Source: Pyrenopolyporus hunteri (taxonomy: Eukaryota; Ascomycota; Sordariomycetes; Xylariales; Hypoxylaceae). Taken from it: DNA of 64,000 nt. The notes beneath the pieces were generated by a model. It was not told where the DNA came from and did not search any database. It saw only the letters and a program-made list of their open reading frames with translations. The translations under genes and the position numbers were made by a program. The stretch's first letter is position 1; each line of letters opens with the position of its first letter. Location: NCBI GenBank assembly GCA_902806595.1, contig CADCXC010000012.1, forward strand, positions 868,001 through 932,000. The letters are read 5' to 3'. Shown piece after piece: positions 20,912 to 32,134 of this stretch.

Positions 20912-22309
20912 AGTTGGAACTCGATACTAGATTGCTCGAGGCAGTGGGATTGATGTAGGCTATATGGAATAGGCAGTTATGTGGACGTGACGTTGGGATG
21001 GGATCAATGGATGATCGAGTAGTCGGACACGGAGTAGCAAAGGCGTCCGCTTAGGTCGGAAGCAATGAAGAGCGACCTAGTTCGAATAACGCAACAGGCT
21101 CTTTTGAATCGGATCAAAAGAGTTCGCGCGGGCGGCCAAGAGGGAGGAAAGGGGAAAGAGAAAGTGGGATACGATTGATTACCGCATCAGGGTGGGTTGG
21201 TGGATGAAGAGCGAGGTGGACGGGTTGGTGAAAAGAGGTTTGAGGACGAACGTTTGCGTGGGAAGTGGAGAAGTTGTTGAAGGTGGATGGGAAAACTTCG
21301 AAATAATGACTTGGAACATTGTACGTAGTAGGTCGTTGCTCCGCCAATCCACCCCAGCGGACCACTCAGCGGCCGGTACTAGAGGTACCTACATATGCGC
21401 AATACGTGGACGTGTACTACATGTGGTAGGTACCTGGACGGAAATTCTGAAGGCTGGCAGGGCCCACCACCACTAAACTGAAAGTTACCTACACTTACCT
21501 AAAAGATAGAAGGCTGAATGCGCTAACCCTAAAAGTTCAACACGTTAGTACTAAGTACATGTAGATATCTACGTGTATCTAGGTACCTATCTAGGTGCAT
21601 ATAGATACCGCACAATACAATACATTGAGTTACCCGAGTTACCCTTTGTATGTGCTTTTTCTTTCTATTCTTCCCCTACCTTTCTCTCTCTCCGTCTTCT
21701 TCTTTTTCCCCTTTCCTCGAAACACTCCGTTTAGGTATAACACTGGATTAAAAATTGGAACCAAGTGCTCAGCACCTCTCCTATATGTGCTCGACCATTC
21801 TTATATCTACATGTGTTTGACCTACACGTTCCTGCTCCTTGCCTTGGTACGTTGATATTCATATATTCAACGAACCCTAGGTACCTCACCTACGTATCGT
21901 GCTACACGACGAAGGACCCGGCTCAGGTAGATATTTAGGTCAAGACATCCTAGCAGAACTAATGGTATCACAATGTTATTAGACCCGTAATACGATGTAT
22001 ACCGACGTCGTCTACACATACGTATTACCTAGTACTTGAGGTATATAATATGTACGGTACATATGGATGCCTCTTTCGGGACCTCTGGCCACCCCCTCCC
22101 CCTCCCCCTCCCCCTTTTTTTCGACGAACTCCATAACTAGGTACCTACACATTCTCGAAACCTGTGATTCGACCAACTCCCTTCGGGCCTTGTGCAAGGC
22201 TAAACTGGTATCTCTATCACTACAGAAGTACATCGACAAGTAACCACCTAAAACGCCTGAATTGGGAACCTGGGTGCATTTTATATGACGCTAATGGATG
22301 GACCGCTTA
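20912..22309. other. Intergenic region with repeats
   Basis: Promoter side of the coiled-coil gene and 3' flank of the LRR gene. Contains TAGGTACC clusters at about 21380-21440, 21555-21605 and 21880, and a CCCCCT hexamer run at about 22088-22118. Small ORFs here are low-complexity. Confidence 0.6.
22088..22118. repeat. Short (CCCTCC)n tract
   Basis: About four units of CCCTCCC followed by a T-run; pyrimidine-only on the plus strand. Simple-sequence repeat. Confidence 0.7.
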
Positions 22310-25300
22310 TTAGTCGACGTCGTTGAATGTGTCTTCGTCACCCTCGCCTGATTTAGCCCGCCACTCAGCCATCTCGGCGACCGGAACACGGCCCCTAAGC
22401 CACCGGAGCGTTGCTTCTGTTCCGCGTTCAAGAACATTCCATCGGGGGACTCTGAAACGGTTCCCCATCACCTCCAGCCTCTCGAGATTCCCGGTACCCC
22501 CCAGAAGTCCGATACGCGGGTTGAGGTGCGCGATTTCGTTGTTGGTAGCGTCGACCACCTTCATGCCCTTGATAGCTTCAGGCTCAAGGTCTTCTAAGCG
22601 GTTGTTGGCGATGAGTAGAACAGTAAGACTCGGGAAGAATTCCCGCAAAATCGGGAGTTTGACAATTCTATTGCACGAAAAGTCCGCCTTTTGTAAGTTC
22701 GGCGCACAAAGATGGGCTGTAAGTGGCGTAAGACTAGTAATGAAATTCGAGGCTAGAGAGAGCTCTCGAAGAGCGGTAAGATCAATCGGCTCCGTCAACC
22801 AGCTCTCACCCGTGAGCTGGTTATGCGCCATCGAAAGGGACGTGATTGTGTCGGTGAAGAATGATAATGAATTAGGGAATTGGGTAAACGTATTGTGCGA
22901 GAGTCGTACGTCACGTATGGTATGAGTCACAGCGATCTTGGAGCAGACGACGGGGTGCAATGAAGAGGACTGCGTATTCGACCGGTCAAGGAGGCCGCCG
23001 GGTTTGATGGGCCACGTCTGGCTACTTAGTGTGTGCGACCGCGAGCGAGCTGGAGATTGTGGAGCTGAAGTCGGGGGCGTAGTAAAGCTATCAATGTCGG
23101 AACGACCCTCTTCCTCGTCACCACTTGCCGGAACGTTACGTTTGGGTTCGTCGTTTGTAGGTGGAACAAGTGAAAATCCGTTGCCAAATTGCTCAATCCC
23201 GCCCACTTCGGACTGGGGCAATGGTTCCAATCTCGCCGCCAATGCATCTTTCAGTTCCTCAGTTGTTAGTGACGTAAATTTCCTGTCCTTCAAAGGATTT
23301 CCGGTGATTCGCAGCATGGCGAGGCTATCCATTCGAGCAACCTCTGGAGGTATGATTCGAATATCATTGCTCGTAAAGTCAACATGTCGTACATTTTCGA
23401 GGCTGGTGAAGCCTTCTGGGAATGCCGTGATGCTGTTCTCATCCGCATTCAAAGTGAGAAGACTGGTCCAAGAGCTCACGTTGGGGAGTGAGGAAATACG
23501 ATTCATGGATACCGTGAATTGATGGAGGGATGGTAGTTTCAGGGGTTGCGCACTATCCACAATTAATTTTATTTGGTTCGCTGCGACATCGAGGATCTGG
23601 AGCTGCGGGAAGCTTTCCACTCCGGGGCCGATGAGCGTCCCAGAGAGCCTGTTCTTCCGAGCTAGAAGTTCGGTAAGTGGGAGTTTTGAGAGTCCTTCGA
23701 ACGGCAAGGCCTCAATAGCGTTCTCGTTCAAATTAAGTATACGAAGGCGTACTAGCTTGTCGACACTCTCCGGGAGGGATGAGATATTATTTCCTTGAAG
23801 ATCAAGAATTTCGAGGTTCTGCAGGTTGGCGAAATAGTCCCCTTCCATACGACCGTAAAGGAGATTGTTGCCGAGCTTCAGATCCCGGATACTAGTTATT
23901 TGCGAGATTATTTCGAGGCAGTTGTTAGTGAGCTTATTAGACGCCTACCAATCAATTAGTTAGGACAAGCCATCCCAGCACGAATAAGAGGAAGAGTAAC
24001 TCACTAGGTTTAGAGATGTCAACAGTTGCAGACGCCTCAGGCCCATAGGTAAAGCTATCAACATGTTGCCGTGTAAATCTAGCGACTCTAGCCCACCAAA
24101 TAGGTGGCCCTCGCTATTATCTTCATTCGCGAAATCGCCAGGGTCGACATCCGGGAATATGGCATCATCAATCGTCTCCAGCTCATTATCAGCAGCCACG
24201 AACCTGGTCAGATCTACGCTCTCGGCCCACGAACCGCCAGGACGACCCAAAGATTCTAAATCATACATTTTCAAAACTTCAGCCGGGATATCTTTGAGCC
24301 CCATGGCCGCAACATTGAGTCTTCCCGTCGTCCTAGCCGTGTCAATTCGCGATTGCATGACTTTACGATTCTCGCTCTCAAAATTTCTTTGGCCGAAAGG
24401 GTCGTCAGACAGGCCAAAATCAAATGTGGTATCTGTAGGGATGACCGGGGTTTCCTCAGCGTTAGACGCCAATGTTCCCGACACTTGTCGAGACGCTGCA
24501 CGCTTCGTAGCTTTTGCTTTTGCAATCTGCTCTCGCAGCATGGCGGAAGACTTTCGGGCTGTAGACGTTGCAGTTTCCTCAACGGAGTCCACCGTCAACG
24601 CAGTAGAAGCAGTGGAGGCGCTCGATAGATTACGCCCGTCACCAGACGTGCTAGATGACTTGGCGGATGCAAGCGAAGCTTTGCGGGCTGGACTTGGGGG
24701 CACGGAGGATACCGGTTTATCTAGAGATGGCAGAGACGGTTTCCTATACAGATTATTCATCGAAGCCCTCGGTCTCAGGGGACGAGCAGCTATTGTCTTA
24801 GAGCCGTTCTTGGGAATCGAGGCCTCGGGGCGCCCGTCCGATCTTGGGCTGGAGGGATCTACGGACGTTGATAATGCAGGTCGAGAGGGAACTTTTTTCA
24901 GGCTGGACCGCGGGTTGAAGGTTGAAGGAGTCTTGCTCGCCGGGGCCCTGGAGCTCATGGCCGATGCCCTTTTTGCCGGAGTTCCTAGGACTGTCGATAG
25001 AGGCGGTTTGTAGGTATTGGTAGAAGCTCGAAAGTTAGGATAATGTGTATCAGGTTGGCCCGAGCTAGACCCTGGCCGACTAAGCGGTCTGGCTGAGCGT
25101 ATGGTTGAGCCATCTGATTGATAGCTAGAGCCTGGTCTTGACCCCGGCCTCGACTTTGAACTTCCGCTACCTTTAGACTGCGGTCTTCGAGGAGCTTCCG
25201 CCTCGAAGAAATTGCTACCACGTCGTTTGAAGGCTGGGGATGAGGGCAGTTGCGAAAGAGTCTCAATTGTCCTTTCGGTAAGCGACGGACGAGGCTTTCT

Positions 25301-25924
25301 AGATTGTGATTGTGACATTACGGCGTCAAAGGTAACGCCTTCATCAACAGACCTTGGCAGGGGCGGAAGTGAGTCGACAGCAACATCATCATTATCATCG
25401 TTGACGTCCTCCGGAGACACGGCCCCTCCAGTAGATACTGTGGGAGGGGACTGTGCGAGTATACCCGATGGTCGTCGCCTGGGCACTGGAGGCTTCTTAA
25501 AAGACTCGTCACGGGCGTTTCGACTATCGTGTGCCGTGGCTTGCTTAGGCCCACGCGACATGCTTCGATTCCTAGCGCTTGGATCCCGACGATTGGTCTG
25601 CGAGCTCACGGGAGGTGCAGTCGATTTCTGAGTTTTTCGTACGGTCGAAGTAGCCCTGAGTTGTTCCTTGGAGGGCGGTGCTCGTAGCCGGGGATTTCGG
25701 GCATTGTTAGGGTTTGCGGGTTGAGTCGAGCGTCCTCGTGTCGGTTCAACGGTCTGCCGTGTCTGAGAAACGGAGGCAGCAGCAGCAGCAGCGGTGGTGG
25801 TATTATTATTGCTGTTAGTGGATGCACCAGATCGAGGCATGGGGAGACGCGAGGTCGGTCGCGGAAGAGCGCTGGTTCTGCTGCTGCCGCTGCCCGCAGT
25901 ACCGGGGGGACGTCTCTCGTCCAT
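22310..25924 (-). CDS. Leucine-rich-repeat protein, LRRC40-like, with disordered N-terminus
   Basis: Two exons: 25924-24005 and 23944-22310; the 60-nt intron runs GTGAGT...TGGTAG with branch CTAAC. Splicing is phase 0 and gives 1184 aa. Residues 1 to about 500 are disordered and Ser/Arg/Pro-rich (MDERRPPGTAG..., many RPGS and SRP segments). From about residue 530 comes the segment ARTTGRLNVAAMGLKDIP, which parallels the lead-in of LRRC40, followed by at least fifteen LxxLxLxxNxI repeats across both exons. The junction reads LTSLNL-ASNKLTNNC, restoring one repeat. A charged spacer with SP/TP sites interrupts the array at about residues 850-940. The C-terminus ATLRWLRGRVP resembles the capping end of LRRC40. 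Probably a protein-interaction scaffold; no kinase or nuclease domain. Confidence 0.85.
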
Positions 25925-27571
25925 CTTAGCTCCGGGGACGGTCAGTTAAGACGGTGAATGCATCGGCCAGATACCCAATGTTCGAAGCGAGCGACAGGCA
26001 GGCCGTGGGCAAAGACGGCGTAAGGAGTACTAGAGGCCGTGCAGTTCATGAAAAAGGAAAGGAGAGAAGGAGAGAGAGGGACCGCTGTAAAATCCCCAAG
26101 TTGATATTAGATTCCGGGTTATTATTACGTATGAACCCTGTTCACTTTTTTGTTGTCCAGGGGTGGAAGGAAGAAGCAGCCAATGGATAATCACAGCTTC
26201 GATCATTAATCTTGACAGGGCTTAACCAGGCCTAACCAAGCTGACGTACCGGGGAGCTTTCCTTAGTACCCAGGAAAAGAAAAGAAAAACAAAAAAACTA
26301 AAATAAAATAAACATACCTAAGGTAGGCAGTCAAAGCGCCAATAATTTTAGGTGGTCTTCAGTGCTTTTTAAGCTCCAAACTAATATCTTAAAGCGCCAT
26401 AAAAGACAGGCGCGCTAGGGGAGGTCCGTCAGCTTTGGCTGGCTTTTAAAGTAACCGCGTCCGGGGACAAACTAAAGTTTAATAACCGCAACGCGTTCAG
26501 CGACGTGATGGATGGGTAGAATAAATGGGGTCTGGTCGGGATGGTAAAGAAGTACCGTAAGCTCTAAGGGAAGGTGGGTTGGGTCGGGCTTGGTGGGGTG
26601 CGCCGTACCCCAGCGACCCCCAGCGACCTTCGATGTCCCAATGCCGCTAGTCACCCGCTTAAAACTCTATTAGCCCATTGCCCTTGCAGCTTGCAGGTGG
26701 TAGGTAGGAATTAAATCTCTACTGGCTCTCTCTCCCGAAGGACAAGCAGGCGCAGCACGATACATACGCGGGATAAGTACATAGCTCAAGACATTAGCAA
26801 ATCGAAGGAAACAGGTCGGGTACCCAAGTACCTAGGTACCTAACTTGCGCCCTAAAAAGTACCTACCTAGTAAAAAGTAGTACCATTTATTATTGATTCA
26901 GCCAATGGTGGCTTCAATTGCGCCGAAAAGGAAATCATTAGCATGGAAGCGTCGATAGCCGAGCCACTTAAGCCACTTAAGTCACTCAAACCTCTCCTAA
27001 ACCATCTCCGACCATTCACCACGCCTCATACCCGTATAAATTGTTCGCTCCATACATATGTATCTACCTACACAAGGACAACCACTAAAGAGTCTCAGCC
27101 CTATAAACAATGTCTTCAGACTATTTGCAAAATATTGGAGTCGTGCATGCAATAACAAGACCCAGGCTGGTTTAAGGGGCTAGGACAGAAAACAGCGCCC
27201 GCAATGGAACCGTGAAGAGAAATCCCATTAAACGAGCCGTGAAAAGATTATGTATCCGACAGTGTAGGTATGTAACACCAAATATGCGCAGTTAGGGTTA
27301 TCTGGTTGAATTAAAAAGGATTCCCATGTAACTCGACGTAATATCCATGCATGTGCTTATATGTTGGCCTATCCGACCAATATTTCCTTCAAGTTATACC
27401 ACTATCTACTGTCCCGCGTGTAATTTTAGTGAAGTAGTGAATGTAGGCTAGTGTGTGTAGAGTAGTGTATGTAGAGTAGCATAATGATACTCCCGGGATA
27501 AGGACACTAGATCAGGGTAGTTATCTCATTAACAGGCACCAAACCTTTTCAAACCACCCAAATCCAAGCAC
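25925..27571. other. Intergenic region
   Basis: Promoter side of the LRR gene and 3' flank of the decayed DUF1996 gene. TAGGTACC units at about 26820-26870. No supported gene; ORFs are short and mostly begin at non-ATG codons. Confidence 0.6.
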
Positions 27572-28948
27572 TTATACAACCACCTCGGAACTCATTCCGG
27601 GTATAGTGTCCAGCCCTAGGTTCGCAGATATTAGTTTTAAAAAAGAAGAGAAGAAGAGATAAATAGAAAAGGAGCCCGTCTACTCACATCCATCAACCGG
27701 CTCGTCAACCGTCCGCTGAATGCTACACTTGTTAACATCTTCAAAAGATTGAGTTACCAATGTGCTACAATTGGCAGCATAACAGTCGTTCGAGTCCATG
27801 GCCCTCTGCAGAGCATCATCTTTCCACTCGAACACGTAGTCACCATGTTGACTATGACCGGTTCTATTCGAAGTAAAAGATGAGCATACTGGATTATCAA
27901 GCACTGAATGCTACTACGTACGGGTCGCCAGTACTCAGGACAAATGGCTGAGAGCCATCCTCGGGCCAATCGCCTGGGTTATTGAATTCGTGCGTATCCC
28001 AGACGACTTCGAGCATCACTTGGGGGATCTTAACCGGATGCGTAGAAGGACATTGGTATGAACTACCCGCGGGAAAGGCGACGTGATCTTTGTGGTTCGG
28101 CGTATCCAAGTTCTCTCCATCCCAACAACTAGAGGCTTCACGTCAGGTAAGGTCCCCTATGGTTGTAGCCGTGCTTATACCCACGTCGGAAAATGAATAT
28201 TAGACCGGATACCTCCAGGGCATGGTGTCGCAGGGAATCCAGGGGTATCGAGCTTCGGGTCCACACACGGTGCTTGATTATCGCCTTCGAAATTCGGGCC
28301 CGTAAAACAGCGATAGCAGTTCTTTGGCGACTGTCCTTGTTTGCTTCGCAGCGTAGCGTCTCCGACGAGCATGCGAAAACCGGGCTTGAATGCGGTGACC
28401 TTACTTCGAAGATCCTGGGGGAAATAATAAACAGTCACGCCACCCGCGGACCCATCTAGGAATCGGTTAGGGATTTGCGGGACGCGCTTGTATGTCCCAT
28501 TGCGAGCGCGGAAGAACAAGTTGGCAGTCCAATAATTCGATAGATCTTCGCTAAAGCTGCAGGTAGTGCAGTCGGCGAGTTTAGAAACGTCAGCACGCTC
28601 GATGGTAGCTTTGAATGCATTCTACATCGCCTCAGTACTGATGAGGATGCCATTTAAATTTAGCCAAAAATACGAACCCCTCCAACAACCTAAGCATTCG
28701 TCAGCATTCATTCTTTATCATGTTCTTACTCCCGTACCTAATGAAGATGTGTGCTTGGATTTGCACCTGGTTCCACAAGCCTATAGTATCCACGCTCAGA
28801 ATCGCCACGAAACAGGACAACATAGGATACGCAGTCCTTACGGGTCAAGTCTTTCTATCGTGATCTGACTACAACCGAAGCGCAGGATACCAGCGCTTAA
28901 TACCGAAGGCGTTACAAACGCTAGGCCGACGAAAAGTTGGTAATGCAT
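27572..28948 (-). pseudogene. DUF1996 secreted protein, disrupted copy
   Basis: Six exons can be traced on the minus strand: 28948-28842, 28780-28738, 28621-28185, 28128-27922, 27863-27688 and 27615-27572, all with GT-AG introns of 56-116 nt and phases that fit. The first encodes a signal peptide (MHYQLFVGLAFVTPSVLSA) and the DUF1996 start GILRFGCSQITIERLDP. Later exons give YWTANLFFRARNGTYKRVP, FKPGFRMLVGD, CYRCF, CWDGENLDTP, THPVKIPQ and DGWLDTIPG, all family hallmarks. In exon 2 the segment after PSTHLH is TAG directly followed by a GTACGG donor. The intact paralogue has CAG (Gln) plus four more codons (IIGG) there. So this copy carries a nonsense codon and lacks 12 nt inside the most conserved motif, H-L-H-Q-I-x-G-G. 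Unless an unseen splice form avoids it, the gene is dead. C-to-T at a CpA site would fit RIP. Confidence 0.75.
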
Positions 28949-30531
28949 CTTCGAAGCCAACGACGCGAACAACGAATCGAAGAACGAATAATTAGGAACA
29001 GGGAGATAGCACTCCATAAACAAGCTTCATATACCCCTTTACTTGACGTGATATTATAGACCCTTAACCTAACTAGATAGGGTTAATAAATTACTCAATG
29101 ACCCGGCCTATAAGGATTCGAAGTTCGTAACCTTCCCGCATGATGCTTGCCTCTAACGAATTACCGAAGACATCAAAAGTGAAATATAAAATCTATGGAA
29201 GATATCTTTTCATAAAACATTAATTGTAAACGTAGGTACCAAATTACCAATAACCATGTCGATAAAATTTCTATTACATTCGTAATTTACTCACAAAACA
29301 GTGTAACTTTAACAAGATAAATTACACTACTTCTCACGATCTATAGATTCCTTACTGAATAATTTACTATATCTTAAAGTCTACACCAAGAATACACTTA
29401 CTCAAGCACCTGGATAGATACCTACTTAGGGTTAGGGGCTTAGTATAACTTCAACTAAGACTCGATAACAACAATGCTTAACATGGCCGCGTGTTTCTAC
29501 GAGTAAATAAAAACCATACCGCTTCTTCCTTAAATAATTCATCAACTACCGAATACTCTTAGAGATCAATTATTTGATCGGTTACTTATATGAAAATTAA
29601 TTTTAGTTTTAAAAATAATCTTAAATATCGCCCTTACCGTCCATTCATAATAAAAATAAATCGACGGAGTTTCCTCATAATTAAGCCAACGGCCTAAACT
29701 TCTCATAAGCATTAATTTTTAATTATAATTATAAATAATATAATAAACCCAATAGATAAAATAAAATGAGAATGCGGTTATCGGAAAGTTGGAATCGAAG
29801 TTGACTTAAATATCTCCTAACTAATAGTTTACTACGTTATAATGGTCGTTAAATTCAAATCAATAGGAATTATTTATATATATACTATACCCTATCCGAT
29901 GGAAGGTACACGCTATCCGTACCTTGCCATGCTAAAGAAATGTCCTATTAAGTATACACAAGTTCCGTAAGGTCGGTGCTAGTCGTCGTTGAGGGAATAT
30001 GTACTTCCATATTGTGCTGGTGACCAAAGTAGGATGGAAGGCCGAGACCAGCATTTATAAGTGAGCTGCTGGAGAATAATATATTATTAATGACTTCTAT
30101 ATGATAAAAGATACGCGTGGAAGTCTAGCCATCGCTACTCTAGAACGTTGCATCAGTATCAGTTTAACTCAGTCTTGTGTGCGAATAGCTGGATTGGGAA
30201 GTAGAATGACGGAGTTTGCGGCGCATCCCTACCTAGTATATCTGTCAGTATTATGCGATGTGCCATGATTGCAACCAACCAGACAATCAAACGCACCTCT
30301 CAGGCTATTCCCCGTTACTTTTATATGACGATCATCGAAGATCTACTACGGCTGCTCGAGTTTATTCTTAGTCTTCGGGTAAATATCCATGCTACGATCG
30401 GTCGCCCAATAGGGTAGGAAGTGGGATAATGCGTTCATATAAGTTAATAGACCTCGCTGCATTCTCTGATAGTGCATTATCTGATAGATGATTTACGGAA
30501 CGATTCTGTGTCGCCGGCAAGCACTTTCAAC
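28949..30531. other. AT-rich intergenic region
   Basis: Markedly AT-rich, especially about 29040-29900; for example the 60 bases from 29701 contain only 8 G/C. No ORF of note. The composition contrasts with flanking genes and is consistent with a repeat degraded by repeat-induced point mutation, but I cannot identify the original element. Confidence 0.55.
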
Positions 30532-31035
30532 ATGCATTTGCCTTCTATAGTTCTGTTTGTCTTGCCTTCCGGCACCATGGCGGCTACTCGCTTCCATGTC
30601 CCGGAGCCAGCCCGAGCCCGCGACGATCCTACGCCGACAGAATGCACGTCTCCGGCGCTCACCACTATCACCACTATCAATAGAGGAAACGAAGGAATAT
30701 GGGTTGTGAAGTCGAATATATCCGATCTACACGAGCTGTACAAATACAGAGAGACGGACTGGCTTGACAACGACCACCAAAAGGTGCTCGATACGTGCGG
30801 GAGTATCTGCTTGGAAGGGAACAATACCGCCAACGCGGGTACCTGGCTCCCAAGCGAGAAACATTTCCAAGGCGCGTTCGTAAACACACCAGGGGGGAAC
30901 CCACCGGATCATATCCTATGGCAGTGCGCTTGCTACGATCGCGCAGTGACGGAGAAAGATCTTGTCCCCGGTGGAGGAGTATGGAATAACGCCAACCCGG
31001 GCAGCGGAACCAGTAAGACAGCCCCGCCGATATGA
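30532..31035 (+). CDS. Small secreted cysteine-containing protein
   Basis: 167 aa from the ATG at 30532 (CAACATGC); the frame stays open 60 bases upstream but only this ATG starts with a signal peptide (MHLPSIVLFVLPSGTMAA, about residues 1-18). The mature part has five cysteines (ECTSP, DTCGSICLEG, WQCACYD), an N-glycosylation sequon (NNT in EGNNTANAG) and a Gly/Asn-rich end. No recognised family. It sits 1.6 kb from the start of the disrupted DUF1996 gene, divergent from it, at the edge of the AT-rich block. Size, secretion signal, cysteines and location are those of candidate effectors or secreted accessory proteins; that role is inference. Confidence 0.55.
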   Translation: MHLPSIVLFVLPSGTMAATRFHVPEPARARDDPTPTECTSPALTTITTINRGNEGIWVVKSNISDLHELYKYRETDWLDNDHQKVLDTCGSICLEGNNTANAGTWLPSEKHFQGAFVNTPGGNPPDHILWQCACYDRAVTEKDLVPGGGVWNNANPGSGTSKTAPPI

Positions 31036-32134
31036 GATTCGACGCCTTCACTATCCGTGTAGGATGAGCTACTAATTATAAAATTCCAGTAATCAACCGG
31101 AAGTGTTGAGTAAGCTGTTTGTAAAGGAGGCTCGACACTAGGGTAGGACTCACGCCGAGCGCCCTCAGCGACTGCGACACGGTGGTTTGCTAGGAACGTA
31201 TGCAAGTTATAGCCGCATTATACGAAGATACCTTACGTTACGTAGGCTCGAATGATAAAAAATGCGACCACGTTGGTTCAAACAAGGATGGCCCACTGCT
31301 CTGGATGGGTGCTTGGTTTGAATACTAGAGCCTTCACTAATCTTTGCTAAAAGGATGATAACCCATCGCCATGCTGTTAGGCCGTATTATATCATTTATG
31401 ACTGCGCTGATCTGACAGGGGCGGGGGTTGGTGGAGGTTGGCGGAGGTTAATAATCACCCAGTCATCGCGCTTCGATGTTTTTCGAGACGTACTTACGCA
31501 GCTCCTGGAAGCATGGAGGGTTGCAGCCGAAACAGTGTTACTTTGGCGATATACGTGTTCCTATCAGCTCCCGACCATATGCATGTCGATGTAGGCTGCT
31601 GCTTGATACGAACGCCAAACGCCACCTTTGAGAAGAAAGGATCTGTTTGTGCAAGCCACAAAGCCCAGTCGCCAACTCCGGAGTAGGCAGCGGTCTCACA
31701 CGATCCCCGCTGCTGCCTTCCGTTATATCAATCTACTTGGTTTTCTTCTCGACTTACTCGGCATAAATCAGGGCAGGGCGTGTAGATGTATGTTGAACGC
31801 ACATTATTCCGCTGCATAGGCATCAATCACGTAGCACTCACATGATTGAATACCTATATAATGGACCGTTGAGCTTCGGATTATGTAGGTCAGGCTGGTT
31901 AGGCCGTAATTATAATTTATGGCAAACAATCGGAAGCTGTTTGGTTATCTACCTGCCTGGAACTTGTGGCTTTTGGTGCCTTACAGCTGGATCATACCGA
32001 ACCCATTCATATGAAGCCGATTCCCAGGCGCTCAAACGTTCATCATAATTATCAAGATCTAGATACCTCCATCCGCAACGCGTGAACTCGACTGGCTAAG
32101 ATTTAGGCTCATCCCTCACGAACTTGTGGGCAAA
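31036..32134. other. Intergenic region upstream of the dynamin-like gene
   Basis: Only short overlapping frames that begin at non-ATG codons or lack any family feature. No supported gene. Confidence 0.5.
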
